A stretch of DNA of 64,000 bases, taken from Spongiivirga sp046524175. GTDB taxonomy: Bacteria; Bacteroidota; Bacteroidia; Flavobacteriales; Flavobacteriaceae. The notes below the pieces were generated by a model that worked only from the letters and a program-made list of their open reading frames with translations, was not told where the DNA came from and searched no databases. The stretch is taken from positions 682,001 to 746,000 of the forward strand of contig NZ_JBEFZF010000002.1 of the NCBI RefSeq assembly GCF_046524175.1, read 5' to 3'. Position numbers and translations under genes: made by a program. Numbering within the stretch: position 1 is the stretch's first letter; each line of letters opens with the position of its first letter. Shown in pieces: positions 1 through 9,700 of this stretch.

Positions 1-733
1 AGCTTTTTGGTTGAAAAACGTAGGTGATTGTACCAATCTGCTGGGCTTTGTTGCTATTGTTGAATTTGGCCTTTTGAGCATACCTAAGGGCGTTATCAAC
101 TAAACAACCATTGTTAGTAGAAGATGCTCTTTGGTTATGAGAAGCGTCAATGACATCACCAAATTTGTTCACAGTAATATTAATAACCACTTTACCACCT
201 GATATGCAAGTGTAGGTTGGGTTTGGAATACGATACACAGGTTCTCTATCGATTAATGAAAAAGATACGGTACTGTTGCGGCTTGTGGTAAAGTTTTGTG
301 CAAGATCTTTTTTACTATCATCTCCGTTTGATGATTTCTTTTCTTCTTCTTTTTCGGCTAAGCTTTTTTCGTTACCTGCAATAGCAGAATTCAAATCGCC
401 TTCCGAGGCTTCTGCTTCTTCAGCTTCACGCTGTGCTGCTGCTTCTGCACGTAGCTCTTCTAAACTTTTTGTTTCTTGAAACTCCTTAATAAACTTTTGG
501 TTTTCATTAATAGCGTCATGACTTTCAATTTTCTTGAAATCTTGTTGCTTTAATTCTTCAATCTGTTTTTCAAGCTCTTCTAGGGTTTCTTCATCTGCAA
601 CCGGAAGTTCAATAAAAGTTTCAGCCATGGTAGTCGGTTCACCTGTAAGACTGAGGTTAAATACCAACATTAAAAGATTCATGGCGATTAATACGGTAAT
701 GATGGAGGCCTTATGCTTTCTATTGAGTTGCAT
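1..733 (-). CDS. TonB C-terminal domain energy transducer (3' end cut by window)
   Basis: Reading the minus strand from the ATG at 731-733 gives an open frame of 244 codons that runs off the window start. It begins with a short basic stretch and one membrane helix (about residues 9-29), followed by a long charged, Glu/Lys/Gln/Ala-rich linker (about 45-150) and a C-terminal domain with the TonB-like pattern GGKVVINITVNKFGDV and a final YVFQPK. This is the layout of TonB-family energy transducers, which link the inner membrane proton-motive-force complex to outer-membrane receptors. Only a few residues are probably missing at the end. No ExbB/ExbD partner is visible, but they may lie outside the window. 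Confidence 0.75.
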   Translation of the reverse strand, partial: MQLNRKHKASIITVLIAMNLLMLVFNLSLTGEPTTMAETFIELPVADEETLEELEKQIEELKQQDFKKIESHDAINENQKFIKEFQETKSLEELRAEAAAQREAEEAEASEGDLNSAIAGNEKSLAEKEEEKKSSNGDDSKKDLAQNFTTSRNSTVSFSLIDREPVYRIPNPTYTCISGGKVVINITVNKFGDVIDASHNQRASSTNNGCLVDNALRYAQKAKFNNSNKAQQIGTITYVFQPKS

Positions 734-781
734 TATTTAAAAATAACATATTTTTTCTTGGTTTAGTATATACGGTATTTA

Positions 782-816
782 CCTATAAAACGATTTCGAA
801 GAAATATACCCTACTT
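782..816 (-). promoter_or_regulatory. Candidate promoter module of the TonB-like gene
   Basis: On the minus strand AAGTAGGGT (816-808) is followed after 18 bases by TTTATAGG. This resembles the module at 11233, 11476 and 11885 (AGGTAGGGT, 18 bases, then a TATA-like block) with the same spacing. It lies about 50-80 bases before the start codon. The match is weaker than in the other three copies. Confidence 0.3.
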
Positions 817-820
817 AATT

Positions 821-849
821 AAATAAAAAGATGCGGTATTACCGCATCT
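821..849 (-). terminator. Rho-independent terminator after the MarR-GNAT gene
   Basis: A perfect 9-bp hairpin, AGATGCGGT / ACCGCATCT with a 3-base loop, is followed on the minus strand by a T-rich run. It lies 65 bases downstream of the stop of the MarR-GNAT gene and separates it from the TonB-like gene. Confidence 0.8.
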
Positions 850-913
850 CTAAGGTTCATCAATAAGTCAGGTATTGGTAACGAATCAAAAACTGACATA
901 TTATGTCAAAACC

Positions 914-1873
914 TTATGTATTTAGGTCTAAGACCATTTGAATATTGCTACGTTCATAGGGAGAGGGGATGCCTGTGATTTTTTTAAAACCCAATTTTCT
1001 ATATAAAGTGATAGCAGGGGTAAGAATGGTATTACTCTCTAAATATATGTTCTTTGCTCCTTTACTTTTTGCGATTTTAACAACCTCCTTACCTAAAATC
1101 CAACCAATACCTAGACCTTGCGCTTTTGGTGATACCGCCATTTTAGCTAATTCATATTGATATTCTTCATTGTCTGTTTTGATTAAGGCACAAGTACCAA
1201 CTACTTCGTCATTATGCAGGGCCATTATAATATCACCACCCCGGTTAATAATGTATTCTTGTGCATTATCTAAAGAGTTATGATCAGCATCTTCCATGAT
1301 GAAGTATTTATCAATCCATTCTTGATTAAGCCTTTTAAAATGAACGTGATATTTATCTTCAAATGGTACTATTGTTACGTTAGCAGCCTCTCTTTTTTTG
1401 CGCTCGTCAAAGACTCGTTGCAACAGTGATTTTTGCTCTAGTAAATATTCAAATTCTTCTAGAGCCTGCCATAATTGATGAGTGGAGTGAGCTGTGATCT
1501 TCTCGATTGCACTTCCGACATCCTCATATGTATATTCAAGTTTTTGTTGTAGCGCAAGCCCTTTTTTACTTAATGTGATTAGGTTTTTACGGCCATCTGT
1601 TTTGTCCTTATGTTCTTCTACTAAACCGGCTTTTAGCAGTTCTTTTACGATGCCACTAACAGACGGGTGTGATTGCCCTATTTGATGCGCGATGATAGTA
1701 ATAGGTAAGGCTGTTTCTTGCGATATAGTAAAGAATACCGGAAACCATTTAGGTTTCATATCGGTATCGTATGATTTAAATACTTTAGCAGATTGGTCGG
1801 TTAAATATTCACTTAATAAACGCAGGCGAGTGCCGATAGCCATTTTGCCCGTCTTGGTATAAAATTCTTTCAT
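914..1873 (-). CDS. MarR-family regulator fused to a GNAT acetyltransferase
   Basis: 319 residues in two domains. Residues 1-160 form a MarR winged helix (HQIGQSHPSVSGIVKELLKAGLVEE is the recognition region, DGRKNLITLSKKG the wing). Residues about 165-319 form a GNAT fold with the acetyl-CoA loop pattern AQGLGIG near residue 253. MarR-GNAT fusions are a known family, but the acetyl acceptor and the ligand are not readable from sequence. The gene lies 72 bases after truB on the same strand and has a large palindrome between promoter region and start codon, which suggests autoregulation. A terminator follows it. Confidence 0.9.
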   Translation of the reverse strand: MKEFYTKTGKMAIGTRLRLLSEYLTDQSAKVFKSYDTDMKPKWFPVFFTISQETALPITIIAHQIGQSHPSVSGIVKELLKAGLVEEHKDKTDGRKNLITLSKKGLALQQKLEYTYEDVGSAIEKITAHSTHQLWQALEEFEYLLEQKSLLQRVFDERKKREAANVTIVPFEDKYHVHFKRLNQEWIDKYFIMEDADHNSLDNAQEYIINRGGDIIMALHNDEVVGTCALIKTDNEEYQYELAKMAVSPKAQGLGIGWILGKEVVKIAKSKGAKNIYLESNTILTPAITLYRKLGFKKITGIPSPYERSNIQMVLDLNT

Positions 1874-1881
1874 TATGACGC

Positions 1882-1907
1882 AATTTACGTAAGTGCTTAC
1901 GTAAATT
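1882..1907. promoter_or_regulatory. Palindromic operator in front of the MarR-GNAT gene
   Basis: Two perfect 12-base arms, AATTTACGTAAG and CTTACGTAAATT, are separated by TG. The palindrome ends 8 bases before the start codon of the MarR-GNAT gene and sits between truB and that gene. Size, symmetry and position fit an operator for a dimeric MarR protein, so autorepression is the simplest inference. Confidence 0.65.
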
Positions 1908-1945
1908 TAAAACAAATTAGTAGTTTAAACAAATTGTTTTGCAGA

Positions 1946-2638
1946 TTACTCGTATTGTTTTGCAAAATCATTGGGAGAAATGCCATTTTCTACAACATAA
2001 CTTCCGATTTTAGTGCGTCTAAGTGAAGACAAGTAGGCCCCTGATCCTAACACCTTACCGAAATCATGAGCTAAAGAGCGTATATAGGTACCTTTACTAC
2101 AAACTACTCTAAATGTCACTTCCATCTCATTAATGGAAGTAATTTCGAATTCGTGAATGGTAACTTTTCTTGTAGGTATTTCTACTGATTCGCCTTTTCT
2201 AGCATGTTCGTAAAGACGTTTGCCATCTTTTTTAATGGCTGAAAAGATAGGAGGTTGTTGATCTACTTCACCAATGAACTGAGCTGTTTTTTGTTTAATA
2301 AGATCATCACTAATATGATCGGTAGTAAAGGTTGCATCAATTTCAGTTTCCAAATCGTAACTTGGTCTAGTTGCGCCCAACTGAAACGTTCCGGTGTATT
2401 CTTTTACTTGTCCTTGAAGATCAGGAATTCGTTTTGTGAATTTCCCCGTACAAACAATCAGTAATCCGGTTGCAAGAGGGTCTAAGGTACCAGCATGACC
2501 TACCTTTATTTTTTTTAAACCAAGCTTTTTCTTTAAGGTCCACTTAATCTTGTTAACGGCTTGAAATGAAGACCATTCAAGAGGCTTATCAATTAATAAT
2601 ATTTGTCCGTTTTGGTAGTCATCCGCAGTTAGTCGCAT
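1946..2638 (-). CDS. truB: tRNA pseudouridine(55) synthase
   Basis: 230 residues. The catalytic motif GHAGTLDPLATG places the nucleophilic aspartate at residue 53, and YTGTFQLGATRPSYDLE and CSKGTYIRSLAHDFG are the other family signatures. TruB converts uridine 55 of the T-loop of tRNAs to pseudouridine. The protein lacks the long C-terminal PUA extension of some TruB enzymes. It starts 9 bases after uppP ends on the same strand, so the two are very likely cotranscribed with the ftsX cluster upstream. Confidence 0.96.
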   Translation of the reverse strand: MRLTADDYQNGQILLIDKPLEWSSFQAVNKIKWTLKKKLGLKKIKVGHAGTLDPLATGLLIVCTGKFTKRIPDLQGQVKEYTGTFQLGATRPSYDLETEIDATFTTDHISDDLIKQKTAQFIGEVDQQPPIFSAIKKDGKRLYEHARKGESVEIPTRKVTIHEFEITSINEMEVTFRVVCSKGTYIRSLAHDFGKVLGSGAYLSSLRRTKIGSYVVENGISPNDFAKQYE

Positions 2639-2647
2639 AAAACAATA

Positions 2648-3442
2648 TTAAGAAAAGTACGAATAGATAATGGCAGCCGCGCCAACCAAAAGGCAGTATA
2701 TAGCAAAATAACTTAGCTTGCTTTTCTTTACTAAACTAATCATCCATGTACATGCTATTAAACCGGCAACAAATGCTGCAATAAAACCTGCTGAAAGCGG
2801 AATTAACTGATCACTTTCTAAAGTTATTTTACCTTCAAATAGCGTTTTAGCAATGCTCCCAAAAATTAATGGAACTACCATTAAAAATGAAAACTTCGCA
2901 GCTCGTGTTTTATCAATCCCCAATAAAACGGAAGTCGAAATGGTGGCTCCTGATCTCGATATCCCCGGTAGCATTGCAATTGCTTGAGAAAGTCCTATAA
3001 TAAAGGCATTTGGGTAGCTTACACTTTTCTGGGTGTCCTTAGCACGATCTGCCAAAAATAGTAATAAGGCGGTCACTAATAACATAAAACCAACAAGTTG
3101 AAGGTTTTCACCAAAAAGAGCTTCTAATTGTTCTTCAAAAAACAAGCCTAAAAATACTGCGGGTACCATCGAAAGAATGATTTTTAACGAAAATTGCGTT
3201 TCCTCATTCCATTTAAACTGCAACAACCCCCGAAGTATTTCAAACACTTCCTTTCTAAAAATGACCAAAGTGCTAAGGGCTGTTGCAAAATGCATGACTA
3301 CTGTAAACAGCAAGCTCTCCTCCGGTACAGATTCATCTCCTAAAATGGCTTTCCCTAATTCTAAATGCCCACTTGATGAAACAGGCAAAAACTCAGTAAG
3401 CCCTTGAATAATACCTAAAATAATAGCATCGATAATTTCCAT
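2648..3442 (-). CDS. uppP: Undecaprenyl-diphosphatase
   Basis: 264 residues, highly hydrophobic, with about eight membrane helices. The family signatures are GLTEFLPVSSSGHL (catalytic Glu17, Ser-rich loop and His26) and PGISRSGATIS (about 156-166). The enzyme recycles undecaprenyl diphosphate to the monophosphate lipid carrier used for peptidoglycan and other cell-surface polymers and gives low-level bacitracin resistance. It sits between DUF3098 and truB, the usual Bacteroidota order next to ftsX. Confidence 0.96.
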   Translation of the reverse strand: MEIIDAIILGIIQGLTEFLPVSSSGHLELGKAILGDESVPEESLLFTVVMHFATALSTLVIFRKEVFEILRGLLQFKWNEETQFSLKIILSMVPAVFLGLFFEEQLEALFGENLQLVGFMLLVTALLLFLADRAKDTQKSVSYPNAFIIGLSQAIAMLPGISRSGATISTSVLLGIDKTRAAKFSFLMVVPLIFGSIAKTLFEGKITLESDQLIPLSAGFIAAFVAGLIACTWMISLVKKSKLSYFAIYCLLVGAAAIIYSYFS

Positions 3443-3511
3443 TCAGAAAAAAGATGTTTGAATTTTTGTTGGGTTAAAAGTACGCGATATATCTGGTTTG
3501 AAAGCGTTTAA

Positions 3512-3775
3512 TTATTTCTTCTTTGGCGAAGTTAAAATCGCGTAAATCTCTATCGCAAAACCAATAAGTACCAAAGTAGGTGCTACACGAATACGTCTTG
3601 TACTATAAATCTCTGGGTTGAAGACATTGGGATCATCACTAGCGCCACCAGCCATTAGAATAAAACCCAAGGCAATACAAGCTAACCCAATAAACATGAA
3701 AATGTAATTTCTTTTTCCAAAGACAAATTCTTTGGTGGGTTCTTGTTCAGACTTTTTAGTCGTTTTTTTACTCAT
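3512..3775 (-). CDS. DUF3098 family membrane protein
   Basis: 87 residues: a Lys/Glu-rich cytoplasmic start, then two membrane helices (about 27-45 and 68-82) with the family pattern FIGLACIALGFILMAGG and SDDPNVFNPEIYSTRRIRVAPTLV. DUF3098 proteins are small Bacteroidota membrane proteins of unknown function almost always found between ftsX and uppP, as here. The start codon overlaps the stop of the preceding gene by four bases (ATGA), which implies translational coupling. A role in envelope biogenesis is inferred from position only. Confidence 0.9.
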   Translation of the reverse strand: MSKKTTKKSEQEPTKEFVFGKRNYIFMFIGLACIALGFILMAGGASDDPNVFNPEIYSTRRIRVAPTLVLIGFAIEIYAILTSPKKK

Positions 3776-4149
3776 TGATCTTCAATTTCATTAAAGATGA
3801 CGGCACCATCAACCGTTAATTTCGAGATATGCGGGTGCATCTTGTTTGTGGTTAAAGGGGTCCATCTTTTAATGCTGTGCAAAATAACCCTTTTATTTAA
3901 AACAGTATTGTTAAGACTGTCTAAATAAAGACCAAGTTCCATTCCTCTATTAATATAAAAAGGGCGCTCTATTTTTTCTAGCTTAAAATAAATATCGTTT
4001 CCACTTCCTGGATATATGTTGGTTACAAGGCCTTCGACTTTCATAACATCATCTGAGGTTACATTTTTTATGGGTCGAAAGGTAATCCAAAAAAGTACCA
4101 GAAAAATAACGAATAACGTTATCGAAAAAGTCCAGAAAAAGTACTTCAT
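3772..4149 (-). CDS. Small membrane-anchored protein of the ftsX cluster
   Basis: 125 residues. An N-terminal membrane helix (about 4-25) is followed by a periplasmic, mostly beta-type segment with no motif I recognise. Its start overlaps the ftsX stop (TAATG) and its stop overlaps the DUF3098 start (ATGA), so it is locked translationally between the two. The function is unknown; the position suggests an accessory of FtsX or of lipid-carrier metabolism. Confidence 0.8.
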   Translation of the reverse strand: MKYFFWTFSITLFVIFLVLFWITFRPIKNVTSDDVMKVEGLVTNIYPGSGNDIYFKLEKIERPFYINRGMELGLYLDSLNNTVLNKRVILHSIKRWTPLTTNKMHPHISKLTVDGAVIFNEIEDQ

Positions 4150-5027
4150 TAGCTATATAACTGGTCGGTTCGAAGATTGAGAAAACGCTGGGTTGCAAAA
4201 AAGGTGCTGACCCAAGTAATGATAATTCCCATAAGTAAAATGCCCACAAATAAACCAACAATTAATAAAGTGTCGTTTAACAAGTTAAGCTCTAAGAAAC
4301 TTTTATTTAGGTAGTATAATACCATAGCAACACCAGCTATCGCTAGAAAAGCTCCTATGATGCCAAGCTTGATGCTATTCCAAATAAAGGGCTTCCTTAT
4401 AAAACCTTTGGTAGCTCCTACCATTTGCATGGTCTTAATGATAAATCGTTTTGAATATACCGATAGTCTGATCGAACTATTTATTAGTAATACGGCAATA
4501 AATGTAAATACCCCACTAATTACTAAAACCCAAAAGCTAATACGTTTTACATTATCATTTAGTAATGCAATAAGGGGTTTGTCATACACTACTTCATCTA
4601 CAAAACTTTTTGAGCTAATGTCTGTTGTAATTTCTTCTAAAGCCTCCGGTGATACGAAATCGGCTTTTAAAAATACGTCCATACTGTTTTGTAACGGATT
4701 GTATCCTAGGTAGCTTAAAAAATCCTCGCCAATTTTTTTGCTTTGTTCCTCAGCTGCCTGCTCTTTTGAGATATAGGTTACAGACTTAGTATAATCTGCA
4801 ATTGATAATCGTTTTTGCAGTCGGTTTACTTCGATCTCTTTCGCATTGTCTTTTAAATAAACTGATAGGGCAATCTTTTCTTTAAAATGATCGGCCACTT
4901 TTTTGGTATTGAGTACCAACAATCCTAATAACCCCAATAAAAAAAGTACCAGTGATATACTGATGATTACTGAGAAATAAGAGGATATTAAGCGTCGTTT
5001 TTGATATTTATCGTACGATGAACTCAT
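4149..5027 (-). CDS. ftsX: Cell division ABC transporter permease FtsX
   Basis: 292 residues with four membrane helices (about 17-40, 165-185, 220-241, 254-276) and a large periplasmic domain (43-160) between the first two. The segment KTMQMVGAT before the third helix is the conserved FtsX coupling region. With the ATPase FtsE, FtsX activates peptidoglycan hydrolases at the division site. ftsE is not adjacent, which is common in Bacteroidota. It is the first gene of the minus-strand cluster ending with truB. Confidence 0.93.
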   Translation of the reverse strand: MSSSYDKYQKRRLISSYFSVIISISLVLFLLGLLGLLVLNTKKVADHFKEKIALSVYLKDNAKEIEVNRLQKRLSIADYTKSVTYISKEQAAEEQSKKIGEDFLSYLGYNPLQNSMDVFLKADFVSPEALEEITTDISSKSFVDEVVYDKPLIALLNDNVKRISFWVLVISGVFTFIAVLLINSSIRLSVYSKRFIIKTMQMVGATKGFIRKPFIWNSIKLGIIGAFLAIAGVAMVLYYLNKSFLELNLLNDTLLIVGLFVGILLMGIIITWVSTFFATQRFLNLRTDQLYS

Positions 5028-5045
5028 GAAATCTTGTTGTCAACA

Positions 5046-5053
5046 CAAATCTA
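5046..5053 (-). promoter_or_regulatory. -7 promoter element of the ftsX cluster
   Basis: The minus strand reads TAGATTTG, an exact match to the Bacteroidota -7 consensus TAnnTTTG, 19 bases before the ftsX start. No clear -33 TTTG is seen at the expected distance. Confidence 0.45.
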
Positions 5054-5105
5054 ACTAACAAAAGCAAATGAATAGTATCTTGCTTTGTATAAATAACCAC
5101 ATATT

Positions 5106-6035
5106 ATGAACATTGTTGTATACGGAGTTGGTGGAGTGGGCGGATTTTTTGGCGGTAAGTTAGCGAAGGCTGGTTACGATGTTACCTTTATTGCAAGAGG
5201 AAAACATCTAGAGGCGATAAAAAAGAATGGTCTTTATGTTAAAAGCATAGAAGGAGACTTTTCAATATCGAATGTGAATGCAACTGAAGACCTTCAAGAA
5301 ATAAAACAAGCCGATGTTATTTTTCTGGCAGTAAAGTCATGGCAAGTAGAAGATATTGGTATTCAGCTAAAACCATTATTAAAAAAGGGAGCCGTGGTAA
5401 TACCACTTCAAAACGGAGCAGATAATGCCGATAAATTATTAAGGTCGCTAACACCTAATCAGGTCTTGGCTGGCCTATGCAGAATAATAAGTAAGATTGA
5501 ATCACCAGGGGTGATTAATCATTTTGCATTTCACCCTCAAGTTATTTTTGGAGAGCTGGACAATGAAAAAACCGACCGTGTTTTAAAAATTAAATCCCTA
5601 TTCGATCAAGCAGAAATTGACTGTATTGTTCCTGATAATATTCAAATGGCTATCTGGACTAAGTTTTTATTCATCACAACTATTAGCGGCATTGGGGCAT
5701 TAACTCGGTCGGAAATTGGACCGATGCGTGAAGATGATTATTTGAGAGATATGATGCTTCAAACGGCGAATGAAATTTTGCAAATTGCTAATGCAAAAGG
5801 CATTAACATCAATCAAGAAACTATTACGAGAACTTTTGTGGCGATCGACAAGCAGGCATATCACTCCACCGCTTCTATGCAACGAGATATAATGGAAGGC
5901 AAACCATCAGAATTAGAAAATTTCAATGGCTACATTGTAAAAGAGGGAAAGAACATGGGAATCCCAACACCAGTTAATTCATTTATTTATTACTGTCTGT
6001 TACCAATGGAGATAAAGGCGAGAAGTGTCTCTTAG
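5106..6035 (+). CDS. 2-dehydropantoate 2-reductase family protein
   Basis: 309 residues. The N-terminal NADP-binding fold starts with VYGVGGVGGFFGGKLAKAGYDVTFIARG (residues 4-30), followed by ADVIFLAVKSWQ and PLQNGADNADKL, all typical of the ApbA/PanE family. Conserved lysine and helical C-terminal domain (about 180-300) are present. PanE reduces ketopantoate to pantoate in pantothenate and CoA synthesis, but several paralogues of this fold act on other 2-oxo acids, and no other pantothenate gene is nearby, so panE itself is not certain. It is transcribed divergently from ftsX. Confidence 0.85.
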   Translation: MNIVVYGVGGVGGFFGGKLAKAGYDVTFIARGKHLEAIKKNGLYVKSIEGDFSISNVNATEDLQEIKQADVIFLAVKSWQVEDIGIQLKPLLKKGAVVIPLQNGADNADKLLRSLTPNQVLAGLCRIISKIESPGVINHFAFHPQVIFGELDNEKTDRVLKIKSLFDQAEIDCIVPDNIQMAIWTKFLFITTISGIGALTRSEIGPMREDDYLRDMMLQTANEILQIANAKGININQETITRTFVAIDKQAYHSTASMQRDIMEGKPSELENFNGYIVKEGKNMGIPTPVNSFIYYCLLPMEIKARSVS

Positions 6036-6113
6036 TACACTTTATAGCGGCAGTTTTTGTTTTTGGCATAGTGCTTGTTTAACCACTGCCAAATAAATAA
6101 ACAAAAACTTAAG

Positions 6114-6662
6114 ATGAAAAAACAAGTACTAATTTTAGTAATGTTCTTGCTTGCTTTTGGGATAAAAGCACAAGACAAAAAGTTCGATTTTGGAATAAAA
6201 GCAGGGGTTAATTTTGCAGACATACAGGGAGCGGATCAGTATGATGCACAAGCTGGTTTACTAATTGGAGTAACAGCAGAACTTGGTATTTCTGATAAGT
6301 TTTCTGTTCAGCCTGAATTGTTGTACTCTGAGCAAGGCGGAAAAGTGGGTGATGAGGTCGATTTACAATTAAATTACATCGCTGTTCCGGTGTTAGCGAA
6401 GTATTATGTAGCTAAAGGATTTGCTGTTGAAATAGGGCCTCAAGTTTCTTTTTTGGTAAAAGATGAATTTGAGTTTGGCGATGGTACGACCATGGATCCT
6501 GTGGCTGAAAATATGGATGTATCAGCAGCTTTGGGCTTTGGTTATAAAACAAACTCTGGTATTTTTACTCAGGTTAGGTACGTAGCTGGGCTCACTACGA
6601 TAGATGAAAATCCGGATGTGAAAAATGCGGTCTTTCAACTGTCTGTCGGCTATCAATTTTAA
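6114..6662 (+). CDS. Outer-membrane beta-barrel protein (PorT-like family)
   Basis: 182 residues. The ATG at 6114 gives a clear signal peptide (MKKQVLILVMFLLAFGIKAQ); an in-frame ATG at 6075 would place a non-signal extension before it and is rejected. The mature part starts FDFGIKAGVNFADIQG and alternates hydrophobic residues to the C-terminal LSVGYQF, ending in Phe as in outer-membrane barrels. This is the porin-like opacity/PorT-type barrel common in Flavobacteria, function unknown. A strong terminator follows. Confidence 0.85.
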   Translation: MKKQVLILVMFLLAFGIKAQDKKFDFGIKAGVNFADIQGADQYDAQAGLLIGVTAELGISDKFSVQPELLYSEQGGKVGDEVDLQLNYIAVPVLAKYYVAKGFAVEIGPQVSFLVKDEFEFGDGTTMDPVAENMDVSAALGFGYKTNSGIFTQVRYVAGLTTIDENPDVKNAVFQLSVGYQF

Positions 6663-6679
6663 AAAAACGAACAACTAAA

Positions 6680-6707
6680 AAAAGCGAAGCATTGTCTTCG
6701 CTTTTTT
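6680..6707 (+). terminator. Rho-independent terminator after the barrel gene
   Basis: AAAGCGAAG / CTTCGCTTT with a 6-base loop, followed by a T run, 20-45 bases after the stop codon. Confidence 0.85.
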
Positions 6708-6732
6708 ATGCGTTAATGTCATTGAAACCGCT

Positions 6733-6740
6733 TATTTTTG
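6733..6740 (+). promoter_or_regulatory. -7 promoter element of leuS
   Basis: TATTTTTG matches TAnnTTTG and lies 25 bases before the GTG start of leuS. No convincing -33 element is seen. Confidence 0.45.
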
Positions 6741-6765
6741 CAGGCTGATACACAATAGAATTACC

Positions 6766-9700
6766 GTGCAATATCACTTTAATACGATCGAGGCCAAGTG
6801 GCAACAATATTGGGCAGAAAATGGGACTTTTCATGCCGACAATAATTCAGATAAACCTAAGTATTATGTCTTAGATATGTTTCCATATCCTTCGGGAGCT
6901 GGACTGCATGTGGGGCACCCACTGGGGTATATCGCCAGTGATATTTATGCCCGTTACAAAAGGCATAAAGGTTTTAATGTATTGCACCCACAGGGTTATG
7001 ATAGTTTTGGTTTACCGGCTGAGCAGTATGCCATCCAAACCGGACAGCACCCTGCTATCACCACCGAAACAAATATCAAACGCTATCGCGAACAGCTAGA
7101 TAAAATTGGATTTTCGTTTGATTGGAGTCGTGAAGTTCGAACTTCAAATCCGGAATATTATAAATGGACACAGTGGATATTTATTCAGCTTTTTAACTCC
7201 TGGTATGATAATGATCAGGATAAGGCAAGAGCTATTGAAGAGCTTACTTCAATATTTGAAAAAGAAGGAAATGTAAGTGTAAATGCTGCATGTGATGAAG
7301 ATATTGTGGTGTTCTCAGCTGATGTATGGAATGCCTATTCTGACGATGAAAAGCAACGGATTCTTCTAAAATATAGATTGACATATTTAGCGGAGACCGA
7401 GGTGAATTGGTGCCCTGCATTGGGTACCGTGCTGGCAAATGATGAGATTGTCAATGGCGTTTCAGAGCGAGGAGGCCATCCAGTTGTGCGTAAAAAAATG
7501 ACTCAGTGGAGCATGCGTATTTCAGCGTATGCGCAACGTTTGTTGGACGGGTTAAGCAAAATAGACTGGCCGCAACCCCTTAAAGATTCTCAAACCAATT
7601 GGATTGGACGATCGGAAGGTGCAAGTGTTTCATTCAACATAAAAAATCATGAAAGTCAAATAGCAGTTTTTACTACCAGACCCGATACCATTTTTGGTGT
7701 GTCGTTTATGACCTTAGCTCCGGAACATGAGCTAGTGTCAAAAATAACAACACCAGAACAAAAAGAAGCCGTTGACGCCTATGTAGAAGCTACAGCAAAG
7801 CGAAGTGAGCGTGAACGTATGGCCGATGTGAAAACCATAAGTGGGGTATTTACAGGAGCCTATGCTGAACATCCTTTTTCTAAAAAACTAATTCCAATTT
7901 GGATTGGGGATTATGTGTTGGCGGGTTATGGTACAGGAGCCGTAATGGCAGTACCATGTGGTGACCAACGTGATTATGATTTTGCTAAGTATTTTGGGAT
8001 CGATATTCCCAACATTTTTAAAGACGTTGATATTTCTGAAGAAGCATTTGCAGATAAAGACAATACTGTTATCGCTAATTCTGATTTTCTAGATGGCTTG
8101 TCATATAAAGACGCTGTTAGAAAAGCAATTGATGAATTAGAAAAAATCGGCCAAGGCAAAGGGAAGATTAACTATCGATTGCGGGATGCTGTTTTTTCAC
8201 GCCAGCGCTATTGGGGAGAGCCGTTTCCGGTGTATTATAAAGATGGCTTGCCACAAATGATTGAGGCAAAACATTTACCCATTGAATTGCCGCAAGTGGA
8301 AAAATACTTACCAACCGAAACAGGAGAACCACCTTTAGGAAATGCTACCGAGTGGGCTTGGGATACCAAAGAAAATAAGGTTGTAAGTAATGACCTAATC
8401 GACAATAAAACGGTCTTTGCCTTAGAACTCAACACCATGCCAGGTTGGGCAGGAAGCTCATATTACTTCAATCGCTATATGGATCCGCATAATGATGAGG
8501 CTTTTGTTAGCAAAGAGGCGGTTGATTATTGGAAGGAAGTCGATCTATATATTGGTGGTAGCGAACACGCTACAGGGCACTTATTATATTCCCGTTTCTG
8601 GCAAAAATTCCTATTTGACCGCGGGTATTTACCTGTTGATGAATATGCGAAGAAGTTGATCAACCAAGGAATGATAACTGGCAGTAGTGCGTTCATATAT
8701 AGACTAGCTGTGAATTATGAAAAATCTTTTTTACAGGAATTTGATCAAAACGATGTTGAGATTAAAAGGAAACCTTATTCAAATACATTAAGGCTGCCGT
8801 ATCTCTTTTCACTTAATTTTAAAAATTCTATTGAAACAGGAGGTATATCTCCAGCTTTAAAACTGAAAATTTGTAACGAGATTGAAGCTAGTCTTATTCA
8901 TTCAGATGAAGTTGTTTATTCACAGTTAAACAATAACATGAAACCTCAAATAAAAAAAATCTATTTTGACGCTATTCATGTAGACATATCATTAGTAGAT
9001 TCATCTAATAAGTTAGATATTTCCTCATTTTTATCAAATAATCCTGGCTATAGTAATTTTCTTTTTTTTCCAGATGGCGGGGAAACCTTCAAAGGTAATT
9101 CTTTTATTTCATCACTACCAGGGGATATAATTGTGGGACGTGAAGTCGAAAAAATGTCCAAGTCCAAATACAATGTCGTCAACCCAGATGATATTTGCGA
9201 GCGCTACGGTGCCGATACCTTGCGTATGTACGAAATGTTTTTAGGTCCGTTAGAGCAAGCGAAACCTTGGAATACGGCCGGTATAACCGGAGTACATTCG
9301 TTCCTTAAAAAAATGTGGAAGTTATATACAGATGATAATGGCGTAAAAGTGAATGATTCCGAACCTTCGAAAGAGAGTTTAAAAACACTGCATAAAACCA
9401 TTAAAAAGGTGGAAGAAGATATTGAGAACTTTTCGTTCAATACCTCAGTTTCCACTTTTATGATTGCGGTGAATAAATTAACGTCTCAAAAGTGTCAGTC
9501 TAAGGCAGTGTTAGAGCCTTTATGTATATTAATATCGCCCTATGCGCCTCATATCGCAGAAGAGCTCTGGTCGCTTCTAGGGAATGGTGAGAGCGTTTCG
9601 ACGGCTTCTTTTCCTGAGTTTGATGAAAAGCACTTGGTAGAAGATAGTAAAACCTATCCTATTTCATTTAATGGTAAAATGCGCTTTACGATGGATCTTT

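Noticed and set aside
534..740. Plus-strand open frame of 68 codons
   Set aside because: It lies opposite the TonB-like gene and has the Ser/Phe-rich composition typical of the antisense of Glu/Lys/Gln-rich coding sequence.
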